Made by a program: the position numbers and the translations under genes. A DNA stretch of 64,000 nucleotides from Microbulbifer halophilus (GTDB lineage: Bacteria > Pseudomonadota > Gammaproteobacteria > Pseudomonadales > Cellvibrionaceae). This document shows positions 41,389 through 48,591 of the stretch, piece after piece; position 1 is the first letter of the stretch, and every line of letters starts with the position of its first letter. The DNA lies in NCBI RefSeq assembly GCF_026183675.1, contig NZ_JAPIVK010000023.1, positions 1-64,000 of the forward strand, given 5' to 3'. The notes beneath the pieces were generated by a model. That model had not been told where the DNA came from. It ran no database searches and worked only from the letters and a program-made list of their open reading frames with translations.

Positions 41389-41423
41389 CCCCTCTCCCTC
41401 CGGGAGAGGGTTGGGGAGAGGGG
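41389..41423. repeat. Family C repeat, copy 3
   Basis: CCCCTCTCC, then GGAGAGGG, TTGGGGAGAGGGG. It lies between the end of the pdsS gene and the rpsT promoter and could form the pdsS 3' hairpin. Confidence 0.8.
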
Positions 41424-41466
41424 AGTTGTGTAGCCCGCATTGGGGAGGGATATTCCACCGGAAGAA

Positions 41467-43524
41467 TCAGTGCAGCGGCAGCTCCAGGGTGAAAATGACC
41501 CCGCTGCCATCCTCCCGGTTGGCGGCGCTCAGCCGCCCCCGGTGGAAATCGGCGATCAAGCGGGCGATATGCAGCCCCAGGCCCAGGTGGCCGGCCTTGC
41601 CGCCGTCGTCCCGTACCGACACCAGTGAGTCAAAAAGCTTGTGGACATAGCCTTCCGGCAGTGGCGGTCCGTCGTTCTCGACCGATATCCGGTAGCGCTT
41701 ACCCTCCGAAGCCACTGCCAGCCGTATCTCGCTGCCGGCCGGCGCAAAGCTGCAGGCGTTGTCCACCAGCTTGTCCAGCAGTTGCGCCAGCAGTTCCGGC
41801 GCGCCGTGGAGCGGCAGTTCGCCGCCGGGCTTGTCCAGCGCGAAGTGGTGCTGCGGCTGGGCGTCGCCATAGCTCTGTACCAGTACCTGCAGCAGGTCCG
41901 CCAGATCGAAATCTTCCTTTTCCGCCCGCTGGATGCTGGCCTCCAGGTGGCTGGCGGCAGACAGGCTGTTGAGGATGCCGGACAATCGCGCGGCGCCGTC
42001 CGTGGCCCGCGCCAGGTAGCGGTCATTCTGCTCGTTCAGGTCACCGGCGCCGGGGGTGTCCAGAGCACCCGCGGCGAGATTGTCCAGAGAGGAGCGCACT
42101 ACTGCCAGCGGTGTGCGCAGCTCGTGGGACAGCTTGCCGGCGAGGGTGCGCAGGTACTGGTGGTACTGGTCCAGCTCCATCAGCAGGCTGGCGAAGGCGC
42201 GGTTCAGGGCGCCCAGCTCGTCGTTGCTGCGCGAGCGGGGAAAGCCGCCGCGCAGCTTGCCGCTGGCATCCACCGCGTTGCGCGCGGCGCGGTGCAGGCG
42301 GCGGATGCGCCAGGACAGCCAGCTGGCATAGCCGAGCAACAGCAGCAGGGCCACGCCGGCGGCGGCGCAACTGGTCAGCCACAGGCGGTGGGCGGCGGAT
42401 TGGGTCAGGGATTGCAGGGCCTCGCCGGACTGCAGTGCGATGACGCGGCCCAGCAGTGGACGCTCGACGATTTCGTCGGCGCGGGTGATCACCGGTACGC
42501 TGACGGCGCCCACGCGGCGCGCCAGCGGGGTGCGGAACCACTGTTCAACGGGGGCGCGGTCGGCGACCGGCATCTCCGGCAGCCCCCGCTCCGGCATCGG
42601 TGGCAGCGCCTGCCGTTCCAGCAGCCGGCGGTAGATCCAGTTGCGCAGCCAGGGCTCCTCCCCGGACTCCGCGGCCGGCTCGACGTCTATACGGCCGCTG
42701 CTGGCGATGGGGAAGCCCTCCTTGTCCACGACGGCCAGGCGCAGGTGCGGTCGCGCGAAGTGGTCCAGTTCCGCCTGCAGTGCCTCCAGCGGCTGCACCA
42801 GTTTGCCCGGTTGGCCGTCCAGGGGCAGGGTGCCGGCGCTGCGGGCCGGCTCTCCGCCATCGCTGAAGTGCCGGTCGAGCACTGTCAGCGAGAGTTCGCC
42901 GCCGGTCAGGCTGTAGGGCAGCGCCAGTTCCAACTGGTAGCCGTCCGGCGAGGTGGTCCAGCGGCCGCGCAGGCGCAGCTCGCGTTGGTAGTCGCCGCTG
43001 CGGGCGTTGTACCAGTGGGCGCGGGCGGCGCCCTGGCTGGCTACCGGCAGGGTGTAGTGCCGATTGCCGGTGTAGAGCTCGACGGTGTCGCCGCTGGCCA
43101 GCAGGCCGGTGCGCGGATCCCGGTAGGCGGGCGTGTCATCGGCCACGGTCAGCAACAGGTAGACCCGCTGCCCGCGGCGGCCCAGTGTGACCTGCCCCAA
43201 CTGTTGGCCGCTGTCGTCCGCGAGCGGTCGCGGTTTCAGCTCCCAGCTGCGCCATTCGTCGCCGTAGCCGTCCAGCATCGGCGCCCGGGGCAGGGGGTTG
43301 AGATACAGCTGGGCGCCGTCGGGGCGGCCGAGTCGCTCGGGATCCGGGGCTATCAGTTCCGGCGCGCTGGCCAGCCGCGCGGCCACGGCGCTGGCAGTGG
43401 CCTCCAGGGCCTGCATCTGCCCCTGCGCCAGGGCCCCGTCCACCTGCCGCAGGTACTGGCAGCCGGCCCAGGGCAGGGCCAGGGCGACGAGGCTGACGAG
43501 GAGGAGTTGGCGGCGGAGGTTCAT
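41467..43524 (-). CDS. pdsS: Dedicated sortase system sensor histidine kinase PdsS
   Basis: 685 residues. N-terminal transmembrane helix (about 5-22), a large periplasmic sensor (about 27-385) containing a carbohydrate-binding/DOMON-like stretch (DGYGDEWRSWEL and GDTVELYTGNRHYTLPV), a second helix (about 388-410), a HAMP-like linker, the H-box KLSHELRTPLAVVRSSLDNL, N-box DNACSFAP and G-box GHLGLGLHIA. Length and architecture match the kinase of the 'proteobacterial dedicated sortase system'. That subfamily normally accompanies a class of marine proteobacterial sortase and its LPXTG target, neither of which is seen here. It follows pdsR by 31 bases. Confidence 0.8.
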   Translation of the reverse strand: MNLRRQLLLVSLVALALPWAGCQYLRQVDGALAQGQMQALEATASAVAARLASAPELIAPDPERLGRPDGAQLYLNPLPRAPMLDGYGDEWRSWELKPRPLADDSGQQLGQVTLGRRGQRVYLLLTVADDTPAYRDPRTGLLASGDTVELYTGNRHYTLPVASQGAARAHWYNARSGDYQRELRLRGRWTTSPDGYQLELALPYSLTGGELSLTVLDRHFSDGGEPARSAGTLPLDGQPGKLVQPLEALQAELDHFARPHLRLAVVDKEGFPIASSGRIDVEPAAESGEEPWLRNWIYRRLLERQALPPMPERGLPEMPVADRAPVEQWFRTPLARRVGAVSVPVITRADEIVERPLLGRVIALQSGEALQSLTQSAAHRLWLTSCAAAGVALLLLLGYASWLSWRIRRLHRAARNAVDASGKLRGGFPRSRSNDELGALNRAFASLLMELDQYHQYLRTLAGKLSHELRTPLAVVRSSLDNLAAGALDTPGAGDLNEQNDRYLARATDGAARLSGILNSLSAASHLEASIQRAEKEDFDLADLLQVLVQSYGDAQPQHHFALDKPGGELPLHGAPELLAQLLDKLVDNACSFAPAGSEIRLAVASEGKRYRISVENDGPPLPEGYVHKLFDSLVSVRDDGGKAGHLGLGLHIARLIADFHRGRLSAANREDGSGVIFTLELPLH

Positions 43525-43555
43525 GGGGAATTTCGGGACCCGGGTCCCGTCCGAA

Positions 43556-44245
43556 TTAAACCTGCCACCGGTACCCCATCCCGTAGGCCGTGCCTATCGC
43601 ATTGAACTCCCCGTCCAGCGCCTGGAACTTGCGCCGGATGCGCTTTACGTGGGAGGTGATGGTGTTGTCGTCCAGTACCACGCGAGCCGCCTCCATGAGC
43701 TGGCTGCGGGATTTCACGTGGCCGGGGCGTTTTGCCAGGGCGTGCACTATCCAGAACTCGGTCACCGTCAGGTCGACGTGTAGGTTGCGCCAGTGGCAGT
43801 GCAGGCGGGAGATATCCAGTTCCAGGTCGCCCTGGGTCAGGGTTTCCGATTCCGCGCTCTGGTCCCTGAGCACGCTGACGCGGCGCAGCAACGCGTTGAT
43901 GCGCGCCTGCATGTGCGGCAGGGAAATATCCTTGGTCAGGTAGTCGTCGGCGCCCAGGCGCAGGCCGGAGATGATGTCCAGTTCCGAGTCGCGGGCGGTC
44001 AGGAACAGGATCGGCAGGCTCGGGGCCATGGCGCGCAGCTCTCGGCACAGTTCGAAACCGCCCTCCACCTCGGCGCCCAGGCCCACGTCGATCACCGCCA
44101 GGTCCGGCAGCCGCTGCTGGAAAGCCTCCAGGGCCTCGGGGCGGGCGCTGTACAGGTTGACCGTGTAGCCGCTGCGGCGCAGGGCGTCGCGGTAGTTTTC
44201 GGCGATGGCGACTTCGTCTTCGACGATGGCGATGGTGGCTGACAT
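43556..44245 (-). CDS. pdsR: Dedicated sortase system response regulator PdsR
   Basis: 229 residues, OmpR-type. The receiver has acidic pocket E9-D10, phosphoacceptor Asp53 (LAVIDVGLG) and Lys105 in the characteristic GADDYLTKDISLPH. The C-terminal winged helix shows LTVTEFWIVHALAKRPGHVK and VLDDNTITSHVKRIRRKF. The start at 44245 matches the receiver beginning MSATIAIVEDE; the upstream extension is rejected. The subfamily is the partner of PdsS. A TATAAA lies at 44264-44269 (minus strand) as possible -10, without a good -35. Confidence 0.83.
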   Translation of the reverse strand: MSATIAIVEDEVAIAENYRDALRRSGYTVNLYSARPEALEAFQQRLPDLAVIDVGLGAEVEGGFELCRELRAMAPSLPILFLTARDSELDIISGLRLGADDYLTKDISLPHMQARINALLRRVSVLRDQSAESETLTQGDLELDISRLHCHWRNLHVDLTVTEFWIVHALAKRPGHVKSRSQLMEAARVVLDDNTITSHVKRIRRKFQALDGEFNAIGTAYGMGYRWQV

Positions 44246-44314
44246 GGCGCAATCCGAATGATTTTTATACGAGTGTCCCGGCGCTGAATCATGCCTCAAT
44301 TGGGCGGATAAAAC

Positions 44315-44344
44315 CAAAAAAAGCGGGCATTGGCAGGGCCCGCC
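44315..44344 (-). terminator. Terminator between pdsO and pdsR
   Basis: On the minus strand GCGGGC and GCCCGC pair across a 9-base loop and are followed by seven T. It would end the pdsO transcript, so pdsR-pdsS probably have their own promoter. Confidence 0.8.
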
Positions 44345-44431
44345 AAGTACATCAAGTACAACAGGGTTGGCACAGGAGGGTATTGGGTGGTGGGATTTGC
44401 AGTCCTATGCGGTGAATTCCGGGGCCCCGAA

Positions 44432-44477
44432 GGGCGGGCCTGTGGCCCGCAAGCGGAGCTGGAGCTCCGCGCTCCCG
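44432..44477. repeat. Family B double-hairpin repeat, copy 2
   Basis: The reverse complement reads GGGAGCGCGGAGCTCCAGCT then CCGCTTGCGGGCC, matching the 12424 copy with very few changes. It lies in the pdsO-pdsR gap just after the pdsO stop. Confidence 0.72.
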
Positions 44478-44489
44478 ACGGGGTCCCGG

Positions 44490-45185
44490 CTAGAAAGTAC
44501 CGGCCACGGATTCGGACAGGTTGAAGTGGATGTCCACCCGGCGCTCCATGGCGTAGGCGTCCACATCGCCGCGGGGGGCGTTGGACTGGCTGGCGCCCAG
44601 GGCGCGGCGGCTGATGCGGGAGGCGTCGACGCCGTGGGTCTCCAGGGCGCGCTGCACGCTCAGGGCGCGCTGGTCGGACAGCACATTGTTGTAGCCGTCG
44701 CTGCCGCGGGGATCGGCACGGCCCTCGAGCTGGATCTGCAGTTGCGGGTGGCGGTTGAGGAAGTCGGCCAGCGCGGCCACCTGGCGCAGTTGGCCCTCCT
44801 GCAACTGGTCGTCGCCGGTGGTGAACAGCAGCTGGAATTGCAGTGAATCGGCGGCCAGTTCGTTGGCGTCGTTGGCGGACAGGCGCGCGTCGTCCAGTTG
44901 GCGGGCCAGGTTGCTGAGTTCGGTGCGGCTGTCGGTCAGTTGTGATGCCAGCATATCTGCCTCTTCTGCTTCTTCAATCTGCTCGCCCAGCCAGGCTCCG
45001 CCGAGGGCACCGGCGATGAATCCGACCGGGCCACCCACTGCGGCACCCGCTACAGCGGCGCCGGTGAATACAGTGGCCTGCTTGGCCGGAGTCAGTTTCG
45101 ATCCGCGAAACTCGTTTTGTTCGTCGGCCTGAGCGCCGCTTGCGATCAGGGAGCCCAGAGTTACAGCCATCAGTACTTTTTTCAC
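44490..45185 (-). CDS. pdsO: Sortase-associated OmpA-like protein PdsO
   Basis: 231 residues from a GTG with a strong AAGGAGAAGG site. A signal peptide (KKVLMAVTLGSLIASGAQA) precedes a glycine-zipper-like hydrophobic segment (AAVAGAAVGGPVGFIAGALG), a coiled coil (about 75-110) and an OmpA-C-like domain (LQIQLEGRADPRGSDGYNNV, LSDQRALSVQRALETHGV) that may bind peptidoglycan. This matches PdsO, the OmpA-like member of the proteobacterial dedicated sortase system. A terminator follows it. Confidence 0.8.
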   Translation of the reverse strand: MKKVLMAVTLGSLIASGAQADEQNEFRGSKLTPAKQATVFTGAAVAGAAVGGPVGFIAGALGGAWLGEQIEEAEEADMLASQLTDSRTELSNLARQLDDARLSANDANELAADSLQFQLLFTTGDDQLQEGQLRQVAALADFLNRHPQLQIQLEGRADPRGSDGYNNVLSDQRALSVQRALETHGVDASRISRRALGASQSNAPRGDVDAYAMERRVDIHFNLSESVAGTF

Positions 45186-45357
45186 AGTCCTTCTCCTTGC
45201 GGTTTTGTCTCTCGGTTCGGGCCTGTTCCGTTTCGGCGTTTCCGGCCCGGTCGAGAGTCATTTAACAACCGCAAGGGGGCACTGGCGTGGCGCCAGTGGG
45301 GCAGATTGCAGCGCAATTGTGGCGAAATATGGCAACTGCGCCGCAGTGCTCACTCGA

Positions 45358-45498
45358 TTACCGGTGGCGCCGGCGGTAGCGGCGGTCGCGCGGGGCATCT
45401 ATCCGCACCCGCACGCGTTGCGGGCGGGGGCCGAGCGCTACCGCGGCGTACAGCAGGATTGCCAGTGCCAGTGCGATAATCAGTGCGTTGATGGTCAT
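45358..45498 (-). CDS. Small single-pass membrane protein, Arg-rich tail
   Basis: A 46-codon ORF upstream of pdsO on the same strand. It has a strong ribosome-binding site (AGGAG, 7 bases before ATG). Residues 3-22 (INALIIALALAILLYAAVAL) would form one transmembrane helix, followed by a tail with 13 Arg in the last 22 residues (ending RRYRRRHR). I do not recognise a family. The clean site and hydrophobic/basic design favour a real gene, but high GC makes chance ORFs common. It lies 172 bases upstream of pdsO. Confidence 0.5.
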   Translation of the reverse strand: MTINALIIALALAILLYAAVALGPRPQRVRVRIDAPRDRRYRRRHR

Positions 45499-45551
45499 CC
45501 GTCATCTCCTTACGCCGTCAGTCCTTTGCGGCGCGCCACTTGCTCACTTTG

Positions 45552-45577
45552 AGTATAGTTTCCGGCACCCGTGCCGG
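45552..45577 (-). promoter_or_regulatory. -10 box plus operator-like dyad in the pds-murJ divergent region
   Basis: TATACT (45557-45552, minus strand) is a good -10 for the small ORF and pdsO. The matching -35 (CTACCG) is poor. In the spacer lies the dyad CCGGCACCCGTGCCGG (45562-45577; 7-bp arms), suggesting regulator binding. Confidence 0.45.
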
Positions 45578-45662
45578 TAGGTCGATTGCTGCCGTGGGGG
45601 CGGCGAAGTGCGATAGACTTGCCAGCCATTCAACTGCGAATCACCGTTTGGGAGTCACCGTT

Positions 45663-47273
45663 TTGCCGCCATCGCCCGCCAGTCAGGAAACCCCCCGGGA
45701 AAAATCCGGTGCCGCCGGTCTGCTGCGCGGCAGCTCTGTGGTCGGCGGCGCCACCATGCTCTCCCGGGTCATGGGGCTGGCCCGGGATATGGTTTTAGCC
45801 CGTTTTGCCGGTGCCGGCGATGCCGCCGACGCCTTTTTTGTGGCCTTCAAGATTCCCAATTTTTTCCGCCGCCTGTTCGCCGAGGGCGCCTTCGCCCAGG
45901 CGTTCGTGCCGGTGCTGGCGGAGTATCGGCAGGAGGGCGGTATCGCCGCCGCGCGGGCGCTGAACGATCGCGTCGCCGGGGCCCTGGGCGGCACCCTGCT
46001 GCTGGTGACCCTGCTGGGCGTGCTCTGCGCACCGCTGGTGGCGGGAATTTTTGCATTCGGCTGGTGGTGGGATGGCAGCGAGCGGGAGAAGTTCGATCTG
46101 GCGACGGAGATGCTGCGGATCACTTTCCCCTACCTGATGCTGATTTCCCTCACCGGTTTTGCCGGCGCGATGCTGAACAGTTTCGATCGCTTTGCGGTAC
46201 CGGCGCTGACACCGGTGCTGCTGAACCTGATGCTGATCGCGGCGGCGACCACCGCCACCGGCTGGTTCGAGCCGCCGATCATGGGGCTGGCCTGGGGCGT
46301 CCTGGCCGCCGGTGTGGTGCAGTTGCTGTTCCAGATCCCCTTCCTGATGCGCCGGGGGTTGTTGCCGCGGCCGCGCTGGGACTGGAACTACCCGGGGGTG
46401 CGCAAGATTCTGCGGTTGATGGCGCCGGCCATTTTTGGCGTCTCGGTCACCCAGATCAGCCTGGTGCTGGATACGGTGCTGGCCTCTTTCCTGCCCAGCG
46501 GCAGCGTGTCCTGGCTGTATTTCTCCGACCGGCTGACCGAGTTGCCGCTGGGGGTGTTCGGCGTGGCGGTGGGCACGGTGATCCTGCCGAACCTGTCGCG
46601 CCAGCACGCCGGCGGCGATCCGCGCCGCTTCCGCCACACGCTGGACTGGGCGCTGCGCAGTGTCACGCTGATATCCCTGCCGGCGGCGGTGGCGCTGCTG
46701 GTGCTGGCGGAGCCGCTGCTGACCACGCTGTTCCAGTACGGCCGCATGGAGCCGCGGGATATGGAAATGGCGGCCTGGTCGCTGCGCGCCTACTCCCTGG
46801 GGCTGCTGGCCTTCATGCTGATCAAGGTGCTGGCGCCGGGCTATTTCGCCCGCCAGGACACCTATACGCCGGTGCGTTTCGGCCTGATCGCCATCGGTGC
46901 CAAGATGGTGTTGAGCCTGGCCTTCGTGATTCCGCTGCACCACTACTTCCGGCTCGGCCATATGGGCCTGGCGCTGGCCACCGCCTGCCAGGCGGCCATC
47001 AATGCCTGGCTGCTGTATCGCGGCCTGCGCCGCGACGATGTCTACAAACCCGAGGCGGGCTGGGGCGCCTACCTGCTGCGACTGCTGGCGGCGAATGCGA
47101 CCATGGTGGCGCTGCTGTTCGGGGCCCTGTACCTGTGGCCGGAGTGGAGCGACTGGTCCTGGTGGCAGCGCGCCTGGCGTATGGGGGCGATGGTGGCCGG
47201 TGGCGGCGGCGCCTACGGCCTGGTGTTGCTGGCCTCGGGCCTGCGGCCACGCCATTTCCGTGCGACTTCGTGA
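45663..47273 (+). CDS. murJ: Lipid II flippase MurJ
   Basis: 536 residues (E. coli 511), with about fourteen predicted transmembrane helices. MurJ flips lipid II across the inner membrane for peptidoglycan synthesis. The N-terminal SSVVGGATMLSRVMGLARDM and DAFFVAFKIPNFFRRLFAEG AFAQAFVPV are characteristic. The TTG at 45663 is the likely start, with GGGAG 8 bases upstream; the further upstream frame lies in the regulatory region. In Pseudomonas murJ directly neighbours rpsT; here the pds block intervenes. Confidence 0.95.
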   Translation: MPPSPASQETPREKSGAAGLLRGSSVVGGATMLSRVMGLARDMVLARFAGAGDAADAFFVAFKIPNFFRRLFAEGAFAQAFVPVLAEYRQEGGIAAARALNDRVAGALGGTLLLVTLLGVLCAPLVAGIFAFGWWWDGSEREKFDLATEMLRITFPYLMLISLTGFAGAMLNSFDRFAVPALTPVLLNLMLIAAATTATGWFEPPIMGLAWGVLAAGVVQLLFQIPFLMRRGLLPRPRWDWNYPGVRKILRLMAPAIFGVSVTQISLVLDTVLASFLPSGSVSWLYFSDRLTELPLGVFGVAVGTVILPNLSRQHAGGDPRRFRHTLDWALRSVTLISLPAAVALLVLAEPLLTTLFQYGRMEPRDMEMAAWSLRAYSLGLLAFMLIKVLAPGYFARQDTYTPVRFGLIAIGAKMVLSLAFVIPLHHYFRLGHMGLALATACQAAINAWLLYRGLRRDDVYKPEAGWGAYLLRLLAANATMVALLFGALYLWPEWSDWSWWQRAWRMGAMVAGGGGAYGLVLLASGLRPRHFRATS

Positions 47274-47305
47274 ACCGGGGATTGAGTCGTAAGCTAGATC
47301 GGGGC

Positions 47306-47466
47306 GGTCCTGCTGCCGGGGGCTGTTTGCGGGACACGCCGTAAATACATCCCTGGCAGTTTTTTGCTCCTGCAAAAACTGCACTTCCGCCATCCGTGGC
47401 GGTCGTAGTTTGTCGGCGAGGTCCCTCTCGCCGACAGTCCCGCAAACAGCCCCCGGCAGCAGGACC
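47306..47466. repeat. 161-bp multi-arm palindromic repeat, family E copy 3
   Basis: The outer arms pair perfectly over 30 bp (47306-47335 with 47437-47466, containing GGGGGCTGTTTGCGGGAC). Inside are three smaller perfect stems: GCAGTTTTT/AAAAACTGC, CCGCCA/TGGCGG and TGTCGGCGAG/CTCGCCGACA. The result is a cloverleaf-like fold. The sequence ACACGCCGTAAATACATCCC links it to copies 1 and 2. It occupies most of the 289-base murJ-ribF gap. Confidence 0.82.
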
Positions 47467-47498
47467 TTCGCGTCGGACTTTGTTGATCTTTCCGAGCA

Positions 47499-47527
47499 CT
47501 GACCACTACCCTCGAATCCGCTATACT
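47499..47527 (+). promoter_or_regulatory. Candidate promoter of ribF
   Basis: CTGACC (47499-47504) and TATACT (47522-47527), 17 bp apart, 35 bases before the ribF start and just after the family E repeat. Confidence 0.6.
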
Positions 47528-47562
47528 GCGCCGCTCGATTTTGTGAGGATGGGAAGACCGCA

Positions 47563-48534
47563 TTGGCCCCTGAACGCGAACTGATCCGCGGGTTGCACAA
47601 CCTGCGTCCCCGCCACCGCGACTGCGTGGCCACCATCGGCTCGTTCGACGGTGTCCATCTCGGGCACCGGGCGATCATTGCACAGCTGAAGCAGCGGGCC
47701 GACGAGCACGGGGTGCCGTCGGTAGCGATCATCTTCGAGCCCCAGCCCCACGAGTTCTTTTCCGGCGAAAGGGCACCGGCGCGGCTGATGCGTTTCAAGG
47801 AGAAGGTGCTGTCGCTGTTCGAGGCCGGCGTGGATCGGGTACTGTGCCTGCAGTTCAACGAGAGGCTGCGCGGCCTGAGCGCCGAGGCGTTTATCCGCAC
47901 GGTGCTGGTGGACGGCCTGGATATCCGCCATCTGGTGGTGGGGGACGACTTCCGTTTCGGCTGCGATCGCAGTGGCGGATACCGCCTGCTGCAGAGGGTC
48001 GGTGCCGATACCGGCTTTACCGTCGAGGATACGGCCACGGTGGAGATTCGCGGCGAGCGGGTCAGCAGCACGCGCATCCGCGCCGCGCTGGAGGCGGGCG
48101 ATTTCGAGCTGGCGGAGGCGCTGCTGGGCAAACCCTACCGCATTACCGGCCGGGTGGCGCCGGGCCGCGCGCTGGGTCGCCAGCTGGGTGCGCCCACGGC
48201 CAATGTGCGCCTGCACCGCTACCGCTCGCCGCTGGTGGGCGTCTATACCGTGCGCACCCGCGCCACCGATGGCAGCGATATGGCGCCCGGACGCCAGGTG
48301 GTCGACGGCGTTGCCAATGTGGGTTTCCGTCCCACGGTGGAAGGCGAGGGCGCGCAACCGCTGCTGGAGGTGAATCTGTTCGATTTCAGTGGCGATCTCT
48401 ACGGCCGCGAGCTGGCGGTGGAGTTCTGTCACAAGTTGCGCGACGAAGAGAAGTTCGATTCGCTGGAAATCCTGAAAGCGCGGATCGCGCAGGATATCGA
48501 GGACGCCAAGGCCTGGTTCGCGCAGAACCCGTAG
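47563..48534 (+). CDS. ribF: Bifunctional riboflavin kinase / FAD synthetase
   Basis: 323 residues (E. coli 313). It converts riboflavin to FMN and then FAD. The N-terminal adenylyltransferase shows TIGSFDGVHLGHRAIIAQL and STRIRAALEAGDFELAEALL. The C-terminal flavokinase shows GRQLGAPTANVRL and VGFRPTVEGE. The start is TTG 47563, with GGGAAG spaced 6 bases upstream. It heads the ribF-ileS-lspA-fkpB-ispH series. Confidence 0.96.
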   Translation: MAPERELIRGLHNLRPRHRDCVATIGSFDGVHLGHRAIIAQLKQRADEHGVPSVAIIFEPQPHEFFSGERAPARLMRFKEKVLSLFEAGVDRVLCLQFNERLRGLSAEAFIRTVLVDGLDIRHLVVGDDFRFGCDRSGGYRLLQRVGADTGFTVEDTATVEIRGERVSSTRIRAALEAGDFELAEALLGKPYRITGRVAPGRALGRQLGAPTANVRLHRYRSPLVGVYTVRTRATDGSDMAPGRQVVDGVANVGFRPTVEGEGAQPLLEVNLFDFSGDLYGRELAVEFCHKLRDEEKFDSLEILKARIAQDIEDAKAWFAQNP

Positions 48535-48591
48535 TGTCGGGCCGACACCGACCCGGAACTTTTACAGACGTTTGATGCAAGCAGACATTCA

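Noticed and set aside
44315-44489. Possible sortase remnant between pdsO and pdsR
   Set aside because: All frames in this 175-base stretch are explained by a terminator and a repeat; no TLxTC-like or LPXTG-like residues were seen.
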